From assembly GCF_025698545.1 (NCBI RefSeq), contig NC_068570.1, positions 8,060,001-8,124,000 of the forward strand: a DNA stretch of 64,000 bases, given 5' to 3'. Below, one piece after another: positions 47,500-59,895 of this stretch (its first letter is position 1; the number at the start of each line of letters is the position of its first letter). The notes under the pieces were generated by a model. It saw only the letters and a program-made list of their open reading frames with translations. It was not told where the DNA came from and did no database searches. Source of the DNA: Gossypium raimondii. Lineage: Eukaryota > Streptophyta > Magnoliopsida > Malvales > Malvaceae. The position numbers and the translations under genes are program-made.

Positions 47500-48780
47500 G
47501 TATGATAATTATATTTTAATTTTCTTCCTTGTTGGCTTGATAGACTTCCCCCTTATTTCTTTCTCTTTTTGAACTAATATATTACATATGATAATTAGTA
47601 TTTAATTTTTTTATTTGTATAAAATTTTTTCTTAAGTATTACTAATAATAATTATTAATTAATATTTTAAAAATAAATTATATTTTTTTCGCCAACCATG
47701 TATAGGGAATTACGATATAATTATACCATGTCAACCAAACATATCTAGAAAATTAAAATTCCTTATAATTACAAGAGGGTGTAATTACTAGTTACACCCT
47801 AGCAATTACACTTTCATCCAATTGCTTTATTGTGTCCAAGCACACTCTAGACGTGTTTAGTTGATAGAATGTATTTGCATAATAATTTTTCATGTCATGT
47901 TTGATAGTATAAATTGTAATTACATAACTATTCAATTTTATATTCTAAAATGAATATTAATTATTATAAAAAATATCAATAATACTTGAGAAGTTTTTTC
48001 TAAACAAATAAAAAAACTTAAAACCAAATGATTGTACCTAATAAGTAATTGACATTACAATTACTAATAAAATTAACAATAAAACAAACATCCTATACAA
48101 TTTTATTTAATTAGTTTAGCATTTTATACGTGGTAGGTTATTCCCTCTCTAACATTAAACATATACTATTTATCATTATCTATTGGTTCTTCGCAAAGTA
48201 TAAAAACTATGTCATTTAGTTAAAGGTAGTATAAATATTTTATAATAAATGTCTTGACTTGAACGAAGCGTTAGTTAAAGCTCTTGTCAGACACTCGTTT
48301 GGCATGAGTTTGAATTATGTTACCCCTATCCCCTTGATAACTCTAGAATGTAGAGTTATCTTCAATACTTTTATACTAATAATTCATGCAAAATTTGAGT
48401 GATTGATAACAAATTTCGTAGTTTTTATTATAATTCTAACCTATTGGATAATGTTAAGGTAAATTTGTTATCTTAATTAATTTATATGCTAAATGCATGA
48501 TTTTTGCAGCTTTGAAGGTAGTTGGTGCACTGAGAGGAAATGACTTAAAACTCACTTAAGGATGCTCAATGTTGCAACATCTCTACAACAAAAGACTTAC
48601 GGAATTGGGCTGATATGTTGCCATCTTTGAACACCCAAAAAAGGTTTATTGGACCTCAAAAATCCTCTTGACCCAAGTCTAAAGTAGGTTAACAAGTCTG
48701 AACAATCCACCAAGGGAGAAAGAAGCCCAAATTAGTTACTAAGTGGATTTTTCTTTTCAAACGTGTCCTAAATATTTTTA
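47500..48780. other. AT-rich spacer with MITE-like and SINE-like bits
   Basis: TTCCTTATAATTACAAGAGG with TGTAATTACTAG (47758-47795) closely matches 30562-30590 near SEC11 exon 8, suggesting a dispersed MITE-type repeat. A weak tRNA-like stretch (GTTAGTTAAAGCTC ... GGCATGAGTTTGAATT, 48270-48316) may be an old SINE. No gene. Confidence 0.4.
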
Positions 48781-49650
48781 GGGTAAACTATAAAATCAAC
48801 TCCTTATCTATAGTTTAAATTATGTTTTGAATTTTGATCATCGAATTTTAATTTGTTATGATATGGTCACTAACGTTGTCAATTTATAGCATTTTGGTTT
48901 AAGGGGTAACAAGTTGACATGATGTTCTAAATCATCATTTTAAACTAAAATTTTAGGTAAAATTACAAAGCTAATCCCTATACCTTTTCTTCGAAACAAT
49001 TTAATTTCTTCTTCTTCTTCTTCTTCTTCTTCTTCTTCTCATTTCTTTCCTTTTCTCTCTTCTCCCTAAAATAAGATAATTAATTATTCTTTGTTGTTCC
49101 AGCAAAAACAATACAATGTTTTAGATCTAAAAGGAATTGCCACCCAACAAACATAGAAAGAAAGCTTGTCATTGCATTCAATCAATTTGTTAAAGTTTAC
49201 TTGACCATCTAACATTCTTGAGAAGTCCCTGAGAACATAATGGTGATCTTATATCGGCAAGCTTTCCTCTTCAACAACTTGTAGTTTATATAATACCTAG
49301 AAAAAACACTTTTTTTGGGGATACTTCAAGAAATTACAAAGTAAATCAACTACCAATCATTCATCAGGGTGTATATACATACCCTTGTCGTTCTTGAATT
49401 CCAGACTCTTTCAACTTCTTCCCAAAACCCACCATAATTGTCACAAGTATATACTTGAATGTATCATCAACAACGATTTCAAACTTGGGTAACCCATGTT
49501 ATATAAATGCTGATGAAGGTTTAGAAGAGAAGTGTAGGGATTAACTGTGCAGTTTGATAACAGCTCAATGATCAAATTGTAACAAATAGATAATATTAGT
49601 GACTATTTCGTAATAAATTAAAATTCGATGGCCAAAACGTAAGTTTACCC
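48781..49650. mobile_element. Short TIR element (MULE-like) upstream of ethanolamine kinase
   Basis: The left end GGGTAAACTATAAAATC and right end CGTAAGTTTACCC are inverted relatives. Inside, GAATTTTAATTTGTTATGAT with ATGGTCACTAA at the left pairs with AGTGACTATTTCGTAATAAA and TTAAAATTCGATGG at the right, giving TIRs of about 100-120 bp. ATTTTTA flanks both ends (48774-48780, 49651-49657). The core carries a (TTC)n run and about 500 bp of non-repetitive sequence of unknown origin. Confidence 0.65.
49006..49040. repeat. (TTC)n microsatellite
   Basis: About 11-12 TTC units inside the TIR element. Confidence 0.9.
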
Positions 49651-49832
49651 ATTTTTAATTCCCATTTAGTAGACTCCATCGATTTCTCCTAATTTTGCCC
49701 AATTGTTTCTATTATTATTTATTCATTTATTATGAAACTGCCTGCCGTTTCCCGAAATAAATGGAGTGGAGTGGTCCAAAAATGTCTTGGAAATTTAGCC
49801 AAACTTTTAAGTTTAAGCTCCAAGAATTAACA

Positions 49833-52800
49833 ATGGGGGCAACGGAAAATATCTGGACCGCCATGGACATCGCACCAAGCGTAGCTATCCACGATTCAAT
49901 CCCTCACCATCCTCTCTCCGTCGATACCGCTCTTTCTTTCTCCGTCATGTCTCATCGCGTCATGTTATTTTCTTCCCCGTTCTCTTTTTCTTGTAAAATT
50001 TAATTTTCAGCTCTTAGCTTGCATTGTCTTATGGTTTCATTTTCATTTTCTATTTGGCGGATCTTCAAGTTTTATTTCATTGCTTTTAAGCTAAGTATGA
50101 CAAGCTCAAACGCCTGGAATTTCGAATTTATTTTGTTTTTAATGACATTTTTCTCGGTTTATATATTTATACAGCGACGTGTGTAAGAAACTGTTCAGGA
50201 AATGGGAGAAATTGGACGATTCTCGTTTCACCGTCGAGACAGTATCAGGCGGCATAACGAATCTTCGTGAGCCCTTGTCTTTTTGTTGTTTATTATGGAA
50301 AATTTTCGTTCTACGTAGAGGAGAGAGTTAATTTGTTCGTAGTTATTAGAACGATTTTTCTAGCACAATTTTCTTATCGTGTTTCAGATGGGAAAAAGAA
50401 TATGACCTAGAATTTTTTTAAAAGAAGTCCGTAGTACGAGGCTAGAGATCGGTTTATTGATTGTTCTCGTGTTTATTTTATATTTTCTTTTTCTTTTATT
50501 TTATTTTTTGCGGTTTTTGGTTGATTTGTGGCAATTTATTTGCTAAGCGTGAATAAATTTAATGCAGTGCTAAAGGTTTCTGTGAAGGAAGGAAATGGAG
50601 ATAATGTGGCTGTAACAGTTAGATTATATGGACCTAATACTGAATATGTCATCGATCGGAAACGTGAGTTGCAGGTATTCCCGCTATACTTGTTCGATGC
50701 TTCTTTCTGTAGAATATTGTCTTCGAAAATATCGTATTTTTTAGCTGAATGATATTGGTGCGCATAATATTACCTTCATAATGCTCAAACCTTGCTTAAA
50801 GGGATTGTTGGACTTGGTTTAGGATTTCCTTTGAAATATGTTTCTTGCATGCATGTAATTGAGGTGGCAAAGATATGCTTAGTAATTCTTTTTGATGTTC
50901 TGCTCAACTAAATTCTAGCTAGTTATAATTATTAATTCATCCCAATCTTTTATTTTTTTGGTTTCATTACCATCTTTCTAGTTGACGACCCTTTTCTTTC
51001 CTTTCTTTACTTTTTAATTGCTCACTTCATATTGTGTTTAGGCAATCAAATACCTCTCGGCTGCAGGATTTGGTGCTAAATTGCTTGGAGTTTTTGGAAA
51101 TGGCATGGTGCAGTCTTTTATAAATGCACGTACCTTAAACCCAGCAGGTAAGCATAAGAGAGATCACCCATGGGAGTAAAACTGCACCTGAAATTGTGTT
51201 CTTTAGAAATCAGAAATTTGAGAAGATTTATGCCTTTGAGCAGCTTAATCTCATGTTTTGCGCTGGAAGCATGCTCAAGAAATTTGTCTTCCTCTCTTAA
51301 AGCCTTTTATTTCCCTGTTTATTGTATAACTATTATTGATATTGACATAGTCTCATAGTATATTAAATTTAATTTAAGAAGACACTGACTTCTTTGCAAG
51401 TAATTACTACCTTTAATATTGGAAATTGTTCTTTAACTCAACTGCTAGCTATCGTTGGGCTGCAATCTTTGCACTGATAATATTATCTTTCCCCTTGACA
51501 GACATGAAAAAGCCTAAGCTGGCTGCAGAAATTGCTAAGCAACTTCGTAGATTCCATCAAGTGGAAATTCCTGGTTCTAAAGAGCCTCAGCTATGGGTTG
51601 ACATCTTCAAATTCTTTGAGAAAGGTTTGGGAACCAACTTTTTCCACATGATTTTATGTTAGTTTTTTACAGCTAAAATAAAATTTAAGTATGTCTTCCA
51701 TTATAGTGACTTCAGTACCCGTTTTCTTTCTTTCATTTATTTTCCAATTTTGGCTTTTAAGAGAGACATTCATTGTCTGGAGTTTGGACTGATTACAGTC
51801 TGCTATTGTCGATGGTCCTCACTAATGCGGACTTGTTTAGTTTGTTCTCAAGATTATTGCCTAGCAGTACACGATGTAATCTAATGCTTTGGGGCCTTCT
51901 GTTGCAGCATCTTCTCTCCGGTTTGAAGCTCCCGATATGCAGAGGAGATATGAGGCAATTTCATTTAAGGAAGTGCACGAGGAAGTTACACAGCTGAAGG
52001 TAAAATCTCTATTTATATATGGTTTATTCATCTCATGCAGATGAAGGGAAGGTGTTACATGTTTATTGGCTTGGAAAATAAGGATGATTATGGTGTGATT
52101 TGGTGTCTAAATTTTTGAATTCAAACCAATCCAAATTACAACAAGAATCATCTCCGACAAAACAGAAAGAATTTGGCTTGGTTTGGTTTCTTATTTGGTT
52201 TTGGCCTCAAAAGTCAAAATCATGTAAACTATGACATGAAAAAATAATGAAAGAAAAAGTCATCCCTTAAATTTGGAGTGTGTATAACTTCTCCTCAGAG
52301 GAAATCCTAATCTAAATAATGCTTATATATTTTAGATATAAATAAATATGTAAAAAACTTCCTCAAATAAGATAATAAAATAATAGTATATATTATATTA
52401 TTTATTTTTAGTTTGGTTTTTGGTTTGGAATTTGGATAGGCTTTAAAATATTACGAAACTAATATATAATTCGGTTTGCTTCCGAACTGAAAAATTTTAA
52501 CTCCGAAACCAAACCACTCCAAACGAAAGTAATGGGTTTGATTTGTATTTTTGGTTTAACCAAATAATACTCAGCCCTATCAGGAAGTCTTGCTGTTCTG
52601 TCTTTTATTTTTTATTATATATTGATTCTTGTAAGATCAAGAACTTTATCCCAGTTCATGAGAGTATCTCTTGATGGACCAGGAACTAACTGATCGACTT
52701 AATGCTCCGGTAGTGTTTTCTCACAATGATTTACTTTCTGGAAATTTGATGCTTGATGATAAACATGGTATGTCTCTGAACTTATAATATTGAGTTTGAA

Positions 52801-54581
52801 TGATCTGTTACCCTGGCATCTTTCCTCTTGTTCTGTTGATACTGGAAGAACATACATACATACATACTATTCAGCTTAGGTTGCCGGGAGGCGTAGGCTG
52901 CTTGCAATGTGGAATATCTCGAAAAAATGTAATCTGTACTGGGTTTTATTGCTTTCTTGTTAAACCTAACCTAAGGCCACATTCAAGGGATGGATAATAA
53001 ATCCCCATGGACCTTTCTTTTGCTATTTCTGAACATTGCCTATTTCCAGCCAAAATAAGTTTGTCTAATATGATTGAGATGTCATTATCAGACACTTCAG
53101 AGCATTTAAGAATCGAAAGACGAACAGGGAAGAACCATAAAGTGCCATCTGTCTGTATTTTCATATTGTTTTACTTGAAACTGTGTCCACTGTCAACTGT
53201 GCACCAGCTAACGTCCAAATTGTAGTGCCTATGTTTTCATCTGATTTGAACACAACTTGCTACATGTTCATAGTCGAGTGTAATATGACATGTATGGATA
53301 CATAGAATGGTGTTCTACTCGATTAGACATTACTGGGTTGAAAATCTGGCTTTATCATTATGATAAGGGTTTTTTTTCTTCTTATAATTCCTAATAAAGA
53401 CACTGGCCTTGTCACCATGATAAACACATAGGATAGGATGTAATGAGAAATCAAAACCTCAAAACAAAAGAATTTGATGTTACCTTGGTTCCTAATTGCT
53501 GGATTCAATCCAAGAATAGTTTCTTTATGCTTCCCTAACCTATAAATTGTTTCAATTTCTTAGTATGCTCACTTAACTGTTTATCTTGTCAATGCCCAGA
53601 TAACCTCTACTTCATAGATTTCGAGTACGGTTCATACAGTTACAGAGGCTATGACATCGGAAATCACTTCAATGAATATGCAGGCTATGAATGTGATTAT
53701 AGCTTGTATGCTTCCTCTATATTTTCTGCCTTACAATTCTGTGTTTCTTTTCTGCAGCCAAGTTGTGTATTTGAATAGCTTGATACCTACTGATATTGAA
53801 CATGGTGTTAATGTAGGTATCCTAGTAAAGATGAGCAGTACCATTTTTTCAGGCATTATTTAAAACCTGAAAGACCATATGAGGTATGTAAGGGTATTTG
53901 ATTAGTTGCATATGTGATTTGAGCAATAAGAGGTTTCAACTTGGACATGAATGTAACTTTCTTTTATTTGTATGAGAAGAACATGTTTATCAATTAAAAC
54001 AAATGTTATCCAGCCTCATTGATGAGTCTTGGATACGGGTATCTATTGAGTTGTTATTCATTTAAACCAATGTTATTCGGACACGGTGATGAGTCTTGGA
54101 TATGTGCATCTGTTATGGGTACACTCAATTTTTTTTAGTTTTCCTATTTGAGTATGTTACGGACACATGTCGGATGCGAGTACTTTAAGAGAATGAAGAG
54201 TTAGAGTAACTTAGTTCTAAAATTAAATCCAATTTTGGAAAAATATCTACATTGAAAGCTCCTTGTGTTTAACGGCAGGTACCAGAAAAAGATCTTAAAG
54301 CTCTGTATATCGAGACAAACACGTTCATGCTAGCTTCGCACTTGTATTGGGCTTTATGGGCCCTAATTCAGGTACTCCTTTTCTCCACCTAGCCTTTCCA
54401 AACCCAACAAACCATAACATATATCTAAGTCGTATCTTTTTTTTTTTCCTGCTAATTGTTGTAGGCAAAGATGTCTGCCATAGATTTTGATTATCTGGGT
54501 TATTTCTTCTTGCGGTATAATCAATACGAGAAAGAGAAGCAGATGTGCGTCTCACTTGCACAATCTCACTTATCAGTCTAA
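49833..54581 (+). CDS. Ethanolamine kinase
   Basis: Eleven exons: 49833-49963, 50175-50266, 50568-50674, 51042-51147, 51502-51624, 51908-51999, 52683-52767, 53600-53705, 53817-53883, 54279-54371 and 54465-54581 give 372 aa (Arabidopsis At2g26830 about 374). Known reaction: ATP-dependent phosphorylation of ethanolamine, first step of the CDP-ethanolamine route to phosphatidylethanolamine, cytosolic. Visible parts: SGGITNLLLKVS nucleotide-loop region, VRLYGPNTEYVI, GFGAKLLGVFGNGMVQSF, the phosphotransferase motif FSHNDLLSGN (His231, Asn232, Asp233, Asn238), and the choline-kinase motif YFIDFEYGSYSYRGYDIGNH (Asp252). Every intron is GT-AG and the frame is unbroken. I chose ATG 49833 (MGATENIW) because the family starts there; an in-frame ATG lies at 49761. 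Some choline-kinase activity cannot be excluded. Confidence 0.96.
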
Positions 54582-55459
54582 AAAAGCACAAGATTGTATA
54601 GTGTCATGCCCAAATAGCAAAATCATGTATGTCATGGACTTGAAAGAGCACTTTATTTTTATTTTATTTTTGTAACATATTGTTTTGTATCCCATTTTTG
54701 AGAGACACGGTTGAAAAGCAAGATTGAAAGAAAACTAGTAGATTTACAGTGATTATTAAATATTAAACGTTCATATCCAAAATTCAAGTTCAAATTGGGT
54801 TACAAATCACCAAAAATAGGTGTAATTGGTGCATTGGGTTGTGTCAATTTAAGTTAAGGTTTATTAAAACGGGTAAATTCATGGGTAATGAAATCCATAA
54901 CCAAAATGATTGAATTAATTGACATTAATATATAAATTAATTTAATTTAACTCAATATATTTTATAAGATCAATTATTTTTAAAAGTGGGCGGTCAAATC
55001 AATTAAGTAACTAAAACTGAGTGAAAAAATAATAACCAATGTAATAGTTGTATTACGAGTGAAGGTTTTGAGAGGTGGTGGCAAATGTCGTTTCAAGCTG
55101 TAAGCATAGCATGGGAGAAGAGTAAGACCTTATCATGGCACAAAACCATAGTGGGTTCAGGATCTCTTGTACATTTAAAATACATGTTGATTATGTTGAA
55201 AAATTTGTGAAAGAAGTGAACAAGCTTTTTCAACTTTCTACATGTAATGTAACAACGATGTATTTATATAAATGTTTATACTCCTACCAAATCTAGCAAA
55301 ACCACAATTCCTCATTAATATCACCTTCATACCTTAATGGTGTATCCGATCCTTTGACTTTGACAATGCTGCTGGATCTTCAACCCCATCACATTCCAAG
55401 AGATACCAAGAGGCTTCAACTACAGAGCCCAACCCTATATTGGAAAACAAAATTTACAA
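54582..55459. other. 3' flanks of two converging genes
   Basis: Ethanolamine kinase (plus) and the F-box/kelch gene (minus) converge here. AT-rich middle (54800-55030). 54582-54720 and 55300-55459 probably hold the two 3' UTRs. No gene. Confidence 0.5.
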
Positions 55460-57938
55460 TCAAGCTTGGAGAACCTGGCAGTGAACAATGTGGCTTTTCA
55501 GCCGGTTCCGCCCAGCAAGGCTAGACCAAAGATTTGTAAACAAGGTCTTGAACTGACCCTTCCCTGCTATGGTTTCCCATAAATGTTCAGCTGTAGCTCC
55601 CCTCAGATCGTCGGATTTTGTAACATCGACCAAAGATACACTCATATTATTCCGAATGATGCAGAGTTTCCCGTTAAGTGGAACAAGAGCTGCTGCTTCT
55701 AAAGCTCGAGAATTGCCCAGATGAATCCTACTATCGATATGCTTTCCCCAAGAATCAGTCACTTCATCATAAACCCTTAGCTTACAACCATCCTTGCACT
55801 CCAAAGCATAAAGATGGCCGTTTAAGGAAGTACATGGGTTCCGCCAGCCTGCAACCATTCCGTTATAGACAGGGTACCAATTATCGGTTTCAGGCTGGTA
55901 GACCTCACTCATTACCTGTTGGTGAGGTCCAAGGCCCTTCAAGAACCACTTCCCCTCGTATACAACCCCAATGAAGGGCACCATTGCCGTGCTCATATCT
56001 GAAATATATGACCATCTATTCTTGTTGGGATCATAGACTTCGGCGGACCTCAATGATCGATGTACCCCTTCATTCTCTCCACCAGCAACATACAAGCAAT
56101 TGTTTATAACACACGAACCAAAGAAATGTCTTCGACGAAGCATATCTGGGGCACGGTGCCATTTGTTTGTCCTAGCACTATAAAATATGACTCGTCGCAT
56201 TGATCCTTTTAATGGATCCTTACCACCGAATAGATAAAGGTGGCAACCACTGAGGACAGCACATCCAAAGCCAAGGGCTTCAGAATACTCCTTAGGGACA
56301 GGAGGGAGTGGCTGCCAGAGCTGGTATACAGGATCAAAGGCATGCCAAGAAATTTTTCCATCCCGATCTCTCTTAATTACGTATATCCATTCTTCAGCAA
56401 TTCCAAGGCTCTTACGGAGTGAATAAAAGAAGTTACCAGACAAAAGTCTATACCATCTTTTGCAGACCAGGCGGAGCTTTCTGTGCTCAACCCGTGGGAC
56501 ACGTATTAGGCAAGCAATAGCAAGATCATCAGGGAGTCCAGGAAGCAGAGGAGACTGGTTACGGCTCCTATCACCACGTGTTGCCTTGCTCCTTGTCGGA
56601 TGAATGGATGGTTTAATATCAGGTTGGAGACACAACTTTGTACCAGGTACATATCTTTTGGCTCCAGCAACAGTTTTGAGTCCAGCATCCACTCTACATA
56701 AACAAGCTGTTGTATCAACCTGCCAAGAACATTCACAATTAGTGAGAGTTTTTATCTTACTGAATATATCATTTATTTATGATGATCAAGACATTTCTAG
56801 CATGCATGATCTGCTTATCAATGTTTAATACTTGATTTATGACATCTTTTATTGTAAACCCCAGATGCCAACATACAAACAACAATTACCATCTTGAGTA
56901 GATGTTGCACTCTGTTTTCTATAGTCAGTACGATGAAAGGGGGCGGGGGAAACAGTATTTCAAGATCCAATTAACAATCCAAACCATAAGAATCAAAGAC
57001 AATTCCAATAATACTAAAGGAATACAAGACTTGTGAGTGGAAGCAGGGCACCTTGGATTCCTTTTCTATTAAGGGTCATACTGATAGTATTAGACAGTCA
57101 AGTACACAAGCTTGAACTCAAAAAAAGAGCAACAAAATTTGATAGAAAAGCTCCTAAACACAAAATAAGATGTTGAAAGAGAACATATTTCAACATTGAG
57201 GATAGTAATGCACCTTCTAACCTAATTTCACAGCATCCTAAAGGTATCTATTGCAACTATTCAAAGCCATAAAAAAACCTCGAGTTGGTTAACGCTTTGG
57301 TTTCACATTTTACGTACATACAGTCCATAATGATTCAGAAAAAAAAAAGAGCTTGGAAGTTTAAGACAAAGCCATGAAGAATGTAAATTCAGCAAACAAG
57401 TTTTTGTATATATTTCCAACATTATTATGTTCACCACTTCATCCACAAATGCACGCACAGCCAAACAATAAAATGAGTCTACCGAAGAATAGTTTTTGAG
57501 ACAGACTAAAGCTAAGAATGGTCAAACCATCAATAAAAGAAGGATGGTGCAAAATCAATCACAATAGTCAAGAGAGAGCTAACTTTCCAGCCTCTAAGAA
57601 ATATGAGGTCCATGTTGTTTGCTAAGTTTAAAAATCAAAATATAGAACAACGAATTGGACCGCCGAGACACTGCAATATGCGAGTCAGATACAAGTATGT
57701 TTTCAACATCGAGTATGTTCAATATTTGAAGGATCATCATACTAGAGTGTTGGACATGGATACTTGAAGAAAAGCTCTTAACCAGCATAGCATCAAGTTG
57801 TTAGAAAGGCAAGCATAAGCTATTATCACCATAAACCATTTAAATAGCATTTATTCAAACAGATGATAAGATTGAATTGAAAAGCAGAAAGGAAGGGGCT
57901 AATTAACTTACCAATGGAGGTTGAATCATTCTATCCAT
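55460..57938 (-). CDS. SAGL1: F-box/kelch-repeat protein, SAGL1-like
   Basis: Two coding exons on the minus strand: 57938-57912 (MDRMIQPPL) and 56719-55460, with a 1192-bp GT-AG intron, give 428 aa (Arabidopsis At1g55270, SAGL1, about 434). After the N-terminus VDTTACLCRVDAGLKTVAGA comes an F-box at about residues 66-109 (LPGLPDDLAIACLIRVPR, then RKLRLVCKRWYRL), then kelch blades marked by paired glycines: HLYLFGGKDP (169-178), CLYVAGGENEG (217-227), and WRNPCTSLNGHLYALECKDG. The C-terminus is RLKSHIVHCQVLQA. Known role of SAGL1: the SCF adaptor that lowers cuticular wax synthesis and phenylpropanoid enzymes through protein turnover. The second exon alone would look like a complete 410-codon frame; the extra exon restores the family N-terminus. 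Confidence 0.95.
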
Positions 57939-58676
57939 GCTTTCCTGGTTCAACAACAACTAGCCAACACCAAATTCACCCACAACCCAACCTCCAGAAT
58001 CAAGTCCTATCTCTCAATCATCATTCTTCCACCCAACAAAACATCAACTACAAATAAACAAGTTTCACTATCGTCATCATTTCCCTTCAAAGATTTTCCA
58101 TTTTCAAAACAACCATCTCAGAGATCTATACAGATTAAGGAATCGTTTCTTATGAACCAAAATCAAAAGGGGCTAACTTTTAATCTTTCCAAAATCCACA
58201 GCTTGAATGAAAATCTTAAATATAAACACACCTAAAGCTTAACGATCAAACACCTCAGCAATCTATCAAAAGAAAAAAAAAAGGGGAATTTGCAATATGA
58301 AGGGGGAGGTCGGGCTCAAAAACCAGAATCAGTCAAAATTTTTGAATACCATCCAAATCCAACATTTTAAACAGGTAATCTCCAAAACCCATGCGTGAAA
58401 TCAAAAACCCAAATACAGAAACCCCATAAAACGACTTGCCATGGACTCAAAATGGAGAAAACAGAAACCCCAGAATCTTATCTTTTTGGTATTAAGAACT
58501 CAAAAGAGGAAAGGGAAAGGAAAAGAAAACATAAGATGCGAGACAGGACAAAAAATGGGGGCAAAGAGAGCACTGAAAGAGAAGAAAGAGTCCCATTAAA
58601 ATGTATCAGTGGAGTTCAGGGCCCATCTACCTCAACGGCACAACCTACCAAGCAAAAGAGTTTATTCAACAAGATA

Positions 58677-58692
58677 GAGAGAGAGAGAGAGA
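58677..58692. repeat. (GA)8 run, CT-rich on the F-box gene strand
   Basis: Eight GA units, followed by AAAGAAAGAAAG. On the gene strand this is a CT-rich tract about 740 bases before the ATG, as often found in plant 5' UTRs or core promoters. Open frames here (58395-58721) are not genes. Confidence 0.7.
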
Positions 58693-58884
58693 CCAAAAGA
58701 AAGAAAGAAAAGCAAACCTAAAACATCAAAAGGTGGAGAGAAAGATGAGGCTTAAATGATGACACTTTGGTGGTTTGTTGTAATGGGGAGCAGAGAAGAG
58801 AAGAGAAACTTTAATAGCAAATCACAAATAGGAATATAACTGTTGCCCCTTGCCTGTTGTTGAACATTCAACAAGCAATCCAAT

Positions 58885-58901
58885 CCCCCCCCCCCCCCCC
58901 C
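58885..58901. repeat. C17 homopolymer
   Basis: Seventeen C in a row about 950 bases upstream of the F-box/kelch ATG, G17 on that gene's strand. Confidence 0.9.
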
Positions 58902-59589
58902 TCTAGTTTTGAGACAAAGATTTTGTTATTTTATTTATTTATTTCTCACAGATTTTCAGAGAACTGGACAAAGATTCAAAAACAAACACAGTGGGTCTCA
59001 CACCTTCCACAACTCCAGCAAATGGTACATGCTAGACGACTACACCAAATTTATTACACATCACCTAGTTCCTACTCCACAAAGGAGCATTGGGCCATTT
59101 TTCTATCTTGTCTAAAAATCATGATCATTGATCAAAATGGGTCCAGCCCCCTAGTTGTTCTTCTTACTCAGATCTGAGATCACAGTGATTGGATTCTGAT
59201 TGCCAAACAGAGCTATCAACTTTATAAATATTATATATGTATGTACACATATTTCTTTCCAATTTTCGGACTGTTTAATTTGAAGCCATTTTTACTCTGC
59301 ATATACACAATGTTTTCTGTTTCAAATGATAATCTTCAATAGTGTGCTTTAGATGATATTTATGTAAAAAATATAATTAATGGTTTAATGTATGCTTCTG
59401 AATTAATACAAGTAAAATTATTTTAAAATAATAATTACTTCATCATTAATTGTTAATAAATATACTTTTCTTCTTCTTTTACATTATAGATGTAAACTTG
59501 GTAGGTTGGAATTTTGAATTAGAACTAACCATAGGTTATTTGGCACTAAATGTATCATGGAAGCTTTGGTAGTAAGAATTAAATTGTAT
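58902..59589. other. Upstream intergenic region of the F-box/kelch gene
   Basis: Moderate-GC to AT-rich sequence, likely distal promoter. No gene seen; the 106-codon frame at 58857-59177 includes the C run and has no family features. Confidence 0.4.
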
Positions 59590-59895
59590 TTTTATTTTCT
59601 ATTAATAAAAAAAGTAAATTAAATCTGTGTATGTTAGATCAAAAACTAAACTAATTTTTTTTATTAAAAATTTTATCCACTTTACCATTAAAAAAAAATG
59701 ACAGTGCTGATAAAATAAATAATTAATTATATGTGGCGTGTCACGTGTGCCTCATATTGGCATACATGGATCAATTTTTAATAGTAGAAACAGATGAAAT
59801 TTTTAATAGACGGCTCTTTGGTCTAATATATAAGGTCTAATTTATCCAATATTTTTAATAAAGAAGGTAAAATGTAATCCGACTCTTAGTACTTC
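59590..59895. repeat. MITE-like repeat, copy 3
   Basis: Contains ATGTGGCGTGTCACGTGTGC, AATAGTAGAAACAGATGAAA, TTGGTCTAATATATAAGG and TAAAATGTAATCCGACTC, in inverted orientation to 26510-26760. Non-coding. Confidence 0.5.

Noticed and set aside
53007..53225. Open frames on both strands between ethanolamine kinase exons 7 and 8
   Set aside because: They fall in a normal GT-AG intron (52768-53599), and the flanking exons join perfectly without them.
55678..56422. Plus-strand open frames of 98 and 60 codons
   Set aside because: They lie antisense to the F-box/kelch exon, whose own frame encodes clear kelch motifs.
58395..58721. 108-codon frame rich in K, E and R
   Set aside because: Its composition comes from the GA-rich tract and it lies in the probable 5' region of the F-box/kelch gene on the other strand.
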